A stretch of 64,000 nucleotides of DNA from Phallusia mammillata (lineage: Eukaryota > Chordata > Ascidiacea > Phlebobranchia > Ascidiidae), in NCBI GenBank assembly GCA_003260075.1, contig QLIY01000219.1:85603-149602 (forward strand), given 5' to 3'. Positions 11,301-22,600 of this stretch are shown here, one piece after another (the stretch's first letter is position 1; each line of letters begins with the position of its first letter). The notes beneath the pieces were generated by a model. That model was not told where the DNA came from. It worked only from the letters and a program-made list of their open reading frames with translations, and ran no database searches. Made by a program: the position numbers and the translations under genes.

Positions 11301-12738
11301 CAGATAAACTTTTCACTGTGCTACTAAATTTTACATGCTACCACATGGTGTATGAAAGCGAAAATATGAGCCCTAAAAAAGTAAATATGCCCAGATTAAT
11401 GGGCTATTTTAACTACAAACCCACACCTCAATAGTTTTACAAAGTATCATCAAAACTGCCTACCATGTGATAACATGCCATATACATGGTATCATGCGGT
11501 ATTGAGTAAGAACAGACATTTCCAGTAAGTACATGGTCACTACTAACTGTATATAACAGCAAGTAAGCACTTTGACAACTACAGTAATACTGCATGGTTG
11601 TGTTACTGGTGCTGCAAGAGTAAACATGGTTTCATATAGAAAAGCACACCCAAATAGTCAAATCCCAAACTTTTTGTAGCAGTTATCTATCTTACCCCGA
11701 TCCATCTTTGCCATTCAAAGTGCTCACAAAGTTGTTGAGCTTTTCATTGTTTGTATCATGTTCTCCAAAGCTGACAATATCAACTGACACTTTTTCCTTC
11801 TTAAGCTTTTTGGCCAGTTTGATTAGCTAAAAGTGACATAAAAAAATTATGTTATATCGGAAAATTACAGTTGATCAAACAAACAACTTCTTTGGCAGTA
11901 TTGGCATATGGATATTTACACAGTAGCCAACATACCTCCTTTTCATCTTCTGTAATGGGACTGCCTACAAATGCAACCATTTTGGTTTTGTGATTTTTGC
12001 TCTGGCGGTGCTTTAAAGCAAGATGAGCAACACGAAGGCCATTCACAAATTTCAAATCACCCTTGGGTTGGATCAAGTTCAACTTAGAAAGCAGTTTTCC
12101 AGAGTCTGTTGTCAGCGTCACATGAACCTGCATGCTGTTAAGGAATAAAAACATATATTTTGACATAAGAAAGTTGAAGAGTGGTTTATATATTTTTACA
12201 AGACAAGGTACATGTTACAAAAAAAATTAAGCTATGTAGTAAATGGCCTAAATTCTTTGTGCAAAGTTCTCATAATACAATATGATGTCAGTGTCACAGA
12301 CATGAAACAATCAAAAAGTACAAAATAAATCATACAAGGAAAATATTTTATGAGTAAAACATTATTGTCATTACTAATTTGTGTGTTCCAGTTCCAAACG
12401 AGGTTAATTACTTACTCAGACATGGACATCAAAGCAACATTATTTTCCGGATTAGATTGTAACTTTGAACGACAAACTAAATTGGCAGCATCTTGTTGAG
12501 ACTGGATTCTTGTGGGTAGGTAGTCACCATTTCTCATGAACTCACTATTGTCAACACTGTAAAAGCAATATATACCTGTTTCACAATATATACCTGTTTT
12601 ACAGCAAAAATGTGTAACCGGGGAGCAAATGATTTACTTTATGGAACAAAACAACACTGGCGTTAGATCAATCCAATCGAACTTAAAGCAAAATGGAATA
12701 GCTTTGACTTACCACAGTACTGTACTTTCCAACACCAT
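8343..12738 (-). CDS. PSMD4: 26S proteasome ubiquitin receptor Rpn10 (PSMD4)
   Basis: Eight minus-strand exons join in phase: 12738-12713, 12556-12416, 12134-11936, 11826-11696, 11218-10956, 9002-8814, 8693-8638, 8543-8343; 401 residues, close to the usual length of animal Rpn10. The protein binds polyubiquitin on substrates and links the proteasome base and lid. The N-terminal von Willebrand A domain begins [20 protein letters not shown] and includes [17 protein letters not shown] and [14 protein letters not shown]. Ubiquitin-interacting motif 1 is [15 protein letters not shown] and motif 2 is [14 protein letters not shown]. The C-terminus carries [17 protein letters not shown] and a Lys/Asp-rich tail, as in vertebrate Rpn10. 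The start is fixed by the conserved first residues. The large intron 9003-10955 holds a tandem repeat and one unread base (9192). Confidence 0.95.
9192..9192. other. Ambiguous base (N)
   Basis: A single N lies in a PSMD4 intron; a second is at 43490. They show this is assembled draft sequence with unresolved bases. Confidence 0.95.
10292..10604. repeat. Two-copy tandem repeat of about 155-159 bp
   Basis: Units 10292-10450 and 10451-10604 both start GCGTTA, then carry ACGTTTCGGGGG, CTGTGGGTGAACCGCTGG, a TCAA/AATT-rich stretch and a TTCTTT...ACCAAA end; a third GCGTTA starts at 10605. The units are clearly diverged. It lies in the long PSMD4 intron and has no coding signal. Confidence 0.75.
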
Positions 12739-13156
12739 GCTAACTTTACAATTTTTTAGTTTTCGAAGCAAACGTTACAAAATTTAATCTGAACAAAACG
12801 CTGTAATCAAAATTTCCGATTTCTTTCTCAGTCAATTTGCTGGTCATACTCCCAGCAACGGTCGGTATTTTTACGGCAAGTCGTCAAGTAGATATTAAAA
12901 CATTCTAAAACGTAATAAAGCACACATTTACCGATTTTTTTCTTTAATTAGTGTTATTTAATGTCGACAATTCTAGGTCTCAACAGTGTTTCGGCAAAGG
13001 TTATGTTACGTCATAGTATAAAATAATGACCATTGAACAAAACAATCAATTACGTTTGTTGTGTTGCCGTTCAATTAACGTTTCTGCAGATTTCAATTTT
13101 GACAGCTAGACTGAAAATTGCATTAAAGTGAAATGTTTTAGTCAAACCAGCTAGCG
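12739..13156. promoter_or_regulatory. Divergent intergenic region between PSMD4 and an unrecognised gene
   Basis: The start codons of the minus-strand PSMD4 gene and the plus-strand gene at 13157 are 418 bp apart, head to head, so this stretch must hold both promoters or a shared one. No TATA box or known element could be assigned with confidence. The role is inferred from gene orientation only. Confidence 0.5.
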
Positions 13157-14844
13157 ATGCTTCCTGTTGGACAGCCCAATATTCAACCAAGCAATATACA
13201 TGTTCGCATTGCGCATCCAGCACCTTACGCAGCATCGTACCAACCAGCTTACAACGGTAAATAAGGTTAGTGACTACTGGTTAAAAGTTGTTTTTGAATC
13301 CTAAACGCCATTTTGAAAGTTTTATCTTTTTTATCTAAGTTTATATCGTGTGTCATGTGTGATACTAAACTGATCAGAACGAATTATTTTAAAGGTTTTT
13401 GTTAATGAAACATTTCTTATAGCTGCAGAAATAACGCATTGGAGACAGCAATAACACAGTGATTTTGCCTATCAGGGATTGATAGCCATTGATTTTACTG
13501 GTATGTTTATAAGCTTTAAATGTTTTCGTTTACAGCGCCACTTGTGTACTGGCCTGGTGCAAGCCATGCTGTTGATCCACGCAATATTGGGATACCACAC
13601 TTTGTGAATCGGTTTCATTCACCGATATATGCTTCATCTAACAACCATTTTCGCCAAAATCCGCATATTCAACGTTTCAATGTGTCGCCATTATCAGGTA
13701 AAGTAATTATAAGCCATAGCTGGGCTTATTGCTTTTGTAGCTTTTTGTTGATTGCTTTTGCCTATGACCATTTACATAAGGAGGGATTTTTTTATCTTAA
13801 AATGATACATTTAGCCGTATGTATGGCCAAACCTGTATTTGTCATCACGTGTTTTTATAATCGCTTGTGAAAAATAAATTAGTGTATTTGAACGCTTGCC
13901 CAAAAAAGGAAATTTTGCCAAACGCGCCTTGTCACACCGGCAAAAAGACTCGTTTTTTGTTCACAGGAAGACGTGGCAGCGGATGTTTTGCGATTTGGAA
14001 CAACGTCCGTGCCGTTCCTTTGTCATTTGATGCCCACGAGGAAAACGATGAATCGACCACAGATGACGACTCCCTGTATTCCGACTCAGGCGACGCAAAT
14101 GACTTGCAGAAAACCGACCAAAAGTCTGTTTTGCTCCACGCACAAAACGACGTGGTCAATTCGGCACTGAATCCAGGCAATAGGAAGCGAAATATCGTGT
14201 CCTCATGGTTCACGGAATCACGGTTTAGAATCAGCGACGTGGAGAAATATCAATCTGCAGTTCTAATACCAAATTGCAAGAGGTTAGTCAAGCCACTAAA
14301 TTTCTTTATGACTCCGCGTAAATGTAAATGAGGCAAGTTGTTAATACGTTTCTTATGCAGATCAAAGTCCCACAAAAATCATCGTCCGACCAGAGAAGAA
14401 AGATTTGCTGCGCGCCACCCCCACCTAGTGGAGATTTTTGGGAGAGCATACATTCGTTGGAGACGAGCAAGAGAGGCCGAAACGAATACCACATCAAAAC
14501 ATTGGCGTAGGACTGTTTAGAAACTATACTCCTATACAAGCATTTGTTATTTACATGTAATGTATATAGATACAAAGTTGGATTTTATACTGACCAAAAA
14601 AGCCTTCGTGTTTGATTGGTAATTAACATCAATGGGCAAAATGAAGTTTCTTTTATAATAACCCCAACCACGTTAAAGTATTCAAATTAAAGACTTTTTA
14701 ATCATATTCTTTGCAGAACAACCTCCATTATACAATCGAGTCAACTACTCAAAGCTATACGACAAATGCTTTCCTTCCCACATTATGTGTGAAAGCCGGA
14801 AGAAGGAGCAGATTGCAGAGGCTGTGAAAAGTATATTGCAGTAG
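13157..14844 (+). CDS. Unrecognised 283-residue protein with Arg-rich C-terminal region
   Basis: Exons 13157-13256, 13536-13697, 13967-14282, 14361-14506, 14717-14844 join in phase. I do not recognise the family. The N-terminus is Pro/Ala/Tyr-rich (IAHPAPYAASYQPAYN; YWPGASHAVDP; NHFRQNPHIQRF) and looks disordered. An acidic, Ser/Asp-rich centre (EENDESTTDDDSLYSDSGD) follows, then a basic segment (GNRKRNIVSSWFTESRFR) and HPHLVEIFGRAYIRWRRARE, the likeliest folded helix. The last exon ends SRKKEQIAEAVKSILQ. The donor after 14506 (GGC|GTAGGA) is weak; without it exon 4 runs to a stop at 14520 and the protein ends HWRRTV, a possible isoform. No membrane segment or signal peptide is seen. It may be lineage-specific. 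Confidence 0.6.
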
Positions 14845-15169
14845 CAATTGGTCGCCCAATTTTTCCTCCACTGCCAACAATTATTGTGGAGGTTATGTGG
14901 GACTTTCTTTTGGACATCACACTGTTCTTCTTTCCTATTTACTATAAAGATTGGCTATTTCATATTTTTTGCACCACGGTTACACTTATATGCGTATGGT
15001 GTCCAATTGTTAAAAGTTGGTTGACAATCAAAACACGATTGGCAGTACCTCGTATTTGAAGTTGCAATGTTTTTTACACAAATTGGATCAATTCGAGCAA
15101 ACCAAATGCAGCTTAATTGAGCTAGAAATAATCCCTTCAGGTTTATGTTTTGTTTAACGTTTATTACAC

Positions 15170-15175
15170 AATAAA
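15170..15175 (+). other. Candidate polyadenylation signal
   Basis: AATAAA, 326 bp after the stop of the unrecognised gene ending at 14844, the first canonical signal downstream on that strand. Confidence 0.35.
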
Positions 15176-16657
15176 TACAGCAATTCATCTTTTTAATGTT
15201 TTATCCTGTGGTTTTGAAGGAACTGAAAATGCCAGTTAGGATAAATATATACATTCCATGTAAATTCATTGATTCTGTTACTTGGAAAATATTTTCAACT
15301 TTTATAAATACGGCAAATATTAAAGGCGGGTATGGTTACTATAAAAGAGGAGGGGTGGGGGACAATAATGTTAAGCAATTCAAAAAAAATACCATCGGTT
15401 GGTATACAGTTGCATGGGTACATTGATGACGCTATGCATTGTGGAAGGGGTGGGCGTCATCCGGATCCTACATCACAAAGCAAAACATATCCTCGTATAA
15501 CCGGCTGATTTGTTTCTCAACACCCAAACGAAGTGTTAAGTATAACTACCGGTTCATAATAATGCAAAGGTAGTAAACAATTAAAGGCAAACAATTTTGA
15601 TATCAGAGTTAGGTATTTAGTTTTATTTTGCGGTAAAACGGAAAGGAATAGAAGAGAAACGGCGCAATTATTTTAACAAATAGACAGTAATTTGGTGTAG
15701 CTAAAATAAACTTCATGTGAGCATTTCTAACAATCAGTGAGTGTATGAAATCACTTCCACAGAGACGTCACAAGTCTTGTAAGACTGGTGACGTGTCACA
15801 GGGGGTGGCATAGCATATTTAAGAAGCGGTTGTGAAAAACAAGGTATATCAACTTTATACTATTGCCACCAACGGCATACCACAAAGTTGTTTGCTTTAT
15901 TTACGAATTACTTTTTTGCACACAACAAAAGACTTTAAAAAGTTTTAAATCCTTTATCGCTTTCGTTTTGACAAAATTTTATGTCAAATCATTGCAGTAA
16001 AATTCAAAGTGCAATAGCCCACTTCTAATTATTTAACATGGCATATTAACGATAGACTTTTTTCAAGAAGTTGAAACAGAAAATAAAAGACGCGTTTGTT
16101 AAGTCAAAGAATAGAATTGCAGTGCAGCGATAACAATGTAACGTAAGTGATTAAGAGTTTCCGTGTCTAATTGCATTGCGTCAACGGTGGGTTTTCGGAT
16201 ACCTGTTAAATCATATTCAATTTCGTCACACCCAACGTACGGTACAGCTCATATCTTTAGCATGGACGTATTTCCAAAGGTGGAATCAACAGCGTTAGTA
16301 ATGTTTATAGTCAAGGAAGTAACATAGGAAAATTTAATTACCTAGTAGGTTGTATTAACCAGGATAGGTAATTAAAGTCAGCTTAGTCTAACTATATACA
16401 GTAATCGTGCTTTCATTCGTAGCAGTTCCAAAAGATTTAAGAAATTGCGTGTTCTATTAGGTTTAGAAGTTTCAAATTTCGAGCAAAGTTTCAAAACCGG
16501 CCCCAAGGGAAATATGCACCGGAAACGAAATTTCAATAAGTTTGGTTAAAAGCACTGCTAACCACAAGCGTTTGTCGCTACAGGTTAATGTGAAGGCATT
16601 AGTTCCGATGGCGGAAAAATAACGCAAGTGTAGGGAAAAGAAAGTAAAAACAACAAC
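15176..16657. other. Intergenic, nothing recognised
   Basis: No gene, RNA or clear mobile element was identified. Short open frames lack splice context or family resemblance. The 3' part must contain the promoter of the adhesion GPCR that starts at 16658. Confidence 0.4.
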
Positions 16658-19600
16658 ATGAAGGTGTTCAATCCAAAGTTGCTGACAGCATTCATTATCG
16701 GGATAGCTTTCTTCATTGAAAGCGCACGAGGTAGGAAAACCACTAAATAGATGCAAAAACTATACACCTAACAAGTTGTACAACTGGATGCTTTGTCTAT
16801 TTTATACTATAAATGTTTCTTAAATAGCCTTCATTCGCTGGAAGCTGAGTCCGCCAAAGTTTGGTGTTACCATTTCCAATATAGGCGTATAGTTGATTAT
16901 TTATCTATCACTCAGTTTTTCTTTAGTTGCTTCTACTAAATTCAGTCATCAAGAAGAAAGTGCGAAAACAAAATAAATCAGATCTAATCAACCCTCACAT
17001 AACAACAAAATGAGACTTTACCTCTGATAGCATCCTGTTTTGTTACCCAATAATATATGTAACATACAGTTTGCAAAAAGACGAAAATTATAATGTTAAT
17101 CATTGCTTTTACTACAGGCTCGACAACAGATGCGATGATTGAAGATTCGACAGAAGTTAACACAGGTAACAATTCAAAAGATTTTCTCAAATAAGTCCCA
17201 GAGAGTCTGTCAACAACAACTCATTTAAAATGTGACACGATATATAGGCTAGACATGACATGGGCTATACAAGCAAGTTCCGTGTAACACTAGTCTTGCA
17301 AAAACGTGGATTTTGTTTACAAATTTATGACAAATAGTATAGTTGTAGCAAACTGTGTTGTGCAAAGAAACCATTTTGTTCCAGAAACAAGCGTTGTCAC
17401 AACAGAATCCCCAACTGGTGAGTAGTCTGTTAGTAAAAATGTGAATCTGTGTAGCATAGCCTAACAATTTGCTATACTTTACCTTTTTACGTGCATAATA
17501 GGCCCACTTAAAACGAACAAGGTGTTATAACGTAATGCGTCCAATCATTACTTTTTCAATTTGACAAATGTCAGTATGTTTGACGTAAGTGAAGATGAGT
17601 CATAAAATCCCTAATATTATCGGGGTTTGCACACATTTATTTTATTTGTTAGCAGTACGCAAAACAAATTTTCATATTTTGGTGTTTATCGCAAACGTAG
17701 GAATTGTTTTTATGTTTGTAGACCCAACAGGGATTGAAGCGGGCAGTGGTGCCAACAGAATAGCCACACCAGGTTAGTTGTTAATTGATTCTTTGTCCAC
17801 AATGTTTAAAAACAATGAGTTGAGGATCGCTTAGTGGAAAACATTGCTGTTGTCTATACCAGGGCTCCGCAAATACTTTTTGACGCGACCCTAAAAAAAT
17901 TGCTCTAAATTATCGCGACCCAGTCATTTTGTTAGCATGTATGTTTGTGAAAAATACCAAACAACTAAATATCAATATTAAGACCAGTATTATGCTATTC
18001 CCAGTTCGTATTTTCACATAAAACAGTAGGTAAACGAACATATTTATTCTAACAATTGAGAACTGCATGCTTGCACAAGTGCGCTTAACTTATTGCATTT
18101 TTACATAGACTGTATGTAACAGTTACGTTGTCATACGTATGTAACAATTTAAAAAAATAATTAAACGGTTGAAAAAGCCGAAGTTGTTTAATAGCTGTAG
18201 ATGCGATGGTCATATTGAAAGAAAATTTAAAAATTTTTGCGACCCAGACTGCAAGGACTCGCGACCCACTATTTGCGGACCCCTGGTCTATACAACATTC
18301 AGCTGCAGTGCGGGTAACCAACCAACAGCTATTTCAGTTAGGATATTAATAACCTTACAATGCGTTGATAAACTACCTATCGTATGTTACACCTTGTAAG
18401 TGTGATGCACTTTTGTTTTTAAAAGCTGCCAACACAACTGACGTCGCGACGTCTACAGTCACCAATACAGTAATCTCAGAAACAGAGTCAAACGAAACAA
18501 CCGTTCTAACCACAACTGTCGAAACTGACACTACACCTCAGGAAGACCCCACAAGTTCCACTACCGAAGTTGTCGAAGCAACTACTGGTGTTGAAGTTCT
18601 CCCGGCAGTTGCAAATGAAACCACAACTAGCCCAAACCTTGCAGAAACCACTGGGTCTTTCGGTATGATAGACATTGAAGAAACGACCGGTTTAATTCAA
18701 ACGACAGCAAGTCGACTCAATGATACGGCATCCACGGAAGATCCAGGCTTATTTAATAATATGGAAACTACAACAATAGTAGCCAACACGCATGAAGAAA
18801 CTACCGTAGCAGAAACGACACAGAGTTCAACTGAAACTTTAAACGTGACCGTGGCAACAGATAGTCCAACAGAAACCTTAGCATCTACAGTAGAAACACT
18901 AATGCAAACTACAGCAATAGGTGATACAACCCCAAACCAGGAGACAACTGTAGGATCAACCTATATGTCCATTGGTAATAACGCTACAGATATGACACAG
19001 ACGACATCAAGTCAAACAGCAACAACGTCTGAAACGGTAACAGCCTCTAGCGAGACAATGGGCACAACGTCTGTTGCTGCAGTAACTTCAATGGAAACAA
19101 CACCCGTATCTGATTCAACATCGAGTATGCAAGAAGTCATTTTCACAGCTGCTGCAACGTCAATGGAAACTACCTCCATGTCCGGTACGACGACATCAAG
19201 TGTGGATGAAACAACTGCTACGGAAACTTTAATAGAAACTACAGAGATGACGGACGAACCAGTGAAACTAATCGGGGGAGAAGAAACAACTATGGCGGAT
19301 ACAAGAACAAGTCCGGTCTCCGCTACAACCAACAATGAACAAACAACTGTAATGGCAGTCGCAACAGAAACCGTGATGGGAACAAATGCTATGTCTTCAA
19401 CAAGCTCAAGCGAAATAGCCACTGAGGGTCAAAGTGCGACGACACAAAATCTTGAGGCATCAAGTACATCTGAAACAGTTACAACAGCCAATCAAGTGGA
19501 AACTACAGCTGGTATGAACTCCAGTGACACTGAAACTGCGGCATCAACTGCTGAGCAAAATTTGATTGAAACAACATCTGAGTCTGCTACAGCATCAAGC

Positions 19601-22600
19601 ATGCAGACAACTAAGGCTGCCACTGAAACTTTAACAATGGTCACAGATATGTTAACTTCTGTGGTTAATGAGGAAACAACGGATATGTCTGCAACGACCT
19701 CAATGACACAAAAGGTGAGAATTGTTGAAAATGCTACCACCATGGTTGACACGACATCAAGTCAATCAGAAACGACAACAGAAAACTCCGCTACAACATC
19801 AAGCGAACAAGTAACTGTAACATCCCTTCCTTCAGAAGCTACAACAACATCGAACTCAATGACACAAGAGCAAGATGCTACAACTATGGGTGCTTCCTCG
19901 GCTAGCTCAACAGAATCTGCTGCAACAACGGAGCAAGTTGCGGTTACAGCTACAGACGCTTCTATAGAATCTACGGCTGCTGCCACGACTGTATCAAGCG
20001 AACAATCCACCGCGCTAGTAAGTTCAGCAACACAAGAAACAGTACCTAATGAGGTGACTGGCGCGACAACTAATATGGCAACACAAGAACCAGATTTACG
20101 AAACATTAACGTTACTACTGTTCCTGACACGACGGCAACCGAAGCAACCGCAACCACCTCCAGTACTACGAAAACACCAACAGAAACTACAGGGGTGCTT
20201 GAAACAACTTCGACAGTAACTGCAACAATGCTAGGTTCAACATTAGGTCCTACGGAAACAACAGAATCTTCAATGGAAGCTACAAGAATGTCAGTTTTAA
20301 CAGTCAGCGAGCAAGAAACGGTTTCATCGGCAATGATTACGGCCACGACTTTGAATCAGGAAACTTCCAGCTCCGCTTCAACACAAGCTGAAATCACAGC
20401 TACCTCATCTAATACAGAAAATCCAGGACCGTTGATCGGCGTTAACACAACACCGGCCATTTCTGTAACTACAAGTGAAGAAAGTACGGCAACGACGACG
20501 ACGGCAGAAGCCATCTCGCCAAGTACAACAGGCACCGAAACAGTTACAACAGCATCCTCAACCGCGTCAATGGAGGCTACTTCTACATCCACTAGTGTAT
20601 CTGAAACTATGCAAACTTCTGAAGCAACAATACCTGAAACAGTAACTCCTACCGAGACAGCAACAACAACTGGTTTATCTTCAACATCGTCAAAGGAGGA
20701 TATTACCACATCCACTAGTTCATCAGAAACTACTCCGGAAGCAACAATGTCATCAACAGCGATGGTGGCTACAACTTCAAACCAGGGAGATGTTTCCAGT
20801 TCGGCTTCTACGCAAGCTGAAATTGTGACCACTGTATCTAATACAGAACACCCAGGACCGTTAATAGGCGTTAACATTACAACGTTTGCAGAAACCACCT
20901 CGTCGAGTACAGAAACAGTTACAACCACATCACCAACTTCGACATCCACTCCTGTATCTGGAACTATGCAAACTTCTGAAGCAACAGTGCCTGAAACAGC
21001 TTCTTCTACCGAAACAGCAACAACAACAGGTATATCCTCAACATCGTCAAAAGAGGCTACTACCACATCCACCAGTGCACCAGAAACTATGCAAACTTTT
21101 TCAGAAGGAACAATGTCATCGACAACGATGGTGGCTACAACTTCTAATCAGGGAGAAGTTGTCAGTTCGGCATCTACGCAAACTGAAACCGCCACCACTT
21201 CATCTAATACAGAGAACCCGGGGCCGTTTGTCGGCGTTAACAATACAACGCCCACAGAAACTACCTCGGCGAGTACAACAGGTACTGGAACAATTACAAC
21301 CACATCGTCAACGGAGACTACTTCGACCTCTACTCATGCATCAGCGACTATGCTAACTTCTACAGAAGCTACAGTGCCCGAAACAGTTACTGTTCCCGAG
21401 ACAACAACAACAACAGGTTCTGTGTCAGCGACAGCAACAAGTACAACGAATACTGCTACTTCTACTGCAGAAAGTACACAAGCTTCCACTACAACTACTT
21501 CCACAGAGGAACAGCAATCTACAACATCATCTGGAACTACTGTCGGAATAGTGACAGCAACAAGTACAGAGGAAACTGCTACTTCCACTGCAGAAAGTAC
21601 ACAAGCTTCCACTACAGCTACTTCAACAGAGGCACAGCAATCTACAACATCATCTGGAACAACTGTCGGAATAGTCACTGCAAAAGTTAGCGAAACAGCC
21701 ACAGCAGTTGCCAGCACCACCACAGACGGTACCACTACAACTTCCGAGGCAACTATGACTCCAACATCAACTACTACTCCCACAGAAGGTACAACTGCGA
21801 CAACTGCAGCAACACAAAAAACAACAGTAACCGAACAAGTGCAAACCACCACAACTACAGACCAAACAGGTACCATGGGAACCGAATCGGGCGAATTGAC
21901 CACCACCGTTGAAACCATTACCGCACCGGCAGAGACCACTGCTTTTCCGACAACGACCAACAACGTTTCCACGACAAGTACACCGCGTGTAACAACTTGT
22001 CCGGTTATGATGTTTCAGTCGCCAGGCAGTATGAATTACACGCTGAACACCACAGTCATCGGGAACCAAGGACTATCGCTGGAGAAGTGTGCTGACGGTA
22101 ATTTACTAAAGTCACTAACGCATGTTGTTGAGAATAAATGAAAAAATAATAATATTAGGTATGTAATGATGACAAAACAAATTAATGTGGGGTTTATATA
22201 CTACCATTGCAGTATCCATGCGGGGCAAACGGCCCTTTCCCCCAGAAAATAAATGAATACGCACATTCTCGTCACCTTAAGCAGTGTTTTTCACCAAAAC
22301 GTTTTGCCTCCTTCCAAAATTCTAATGTCGATTCGCTACTGTTTGCTGTATTTGCCAATCATTTTTGTCATGTTGACATATTTTACACAAACATGTGTTT
22401 TAGGCCGTTCCATCGGATTTGGCGCTTGCAGTAATGGTGGCATTTGGACACAGTTAACTTATCTAGCCTGTGACGCGGAGATTACAGAAGTACTGGAGCA
22501 AATTGTGAGTATAGTAGTCTACCACGGATCAAAAAATAAAGAAAAATAATAATGTATGCATACAAATGCACAATCTACCATTTTTAAAACTCCATGTCAA

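Noticed and set aside
20886-21356. Plus-strand frame rich in Gln, Leu, Pro and Arg within the mucin exon
   Set aside because: It is a frame-shifted reading of the Ser/Thr repeats; the mucin frame is open for the whole exon and joins both neighbours in phase.
19012-21972. Long minus-strand open frames opposite the mucin exon, rich in Val and Ser
   Set aside because: They arise because ACA/ACT/TCA-type codons read on the other strand give TGT/AGT/TGA-poor frames. They have no splice sites or family features and mirror the repeats of the real exon.
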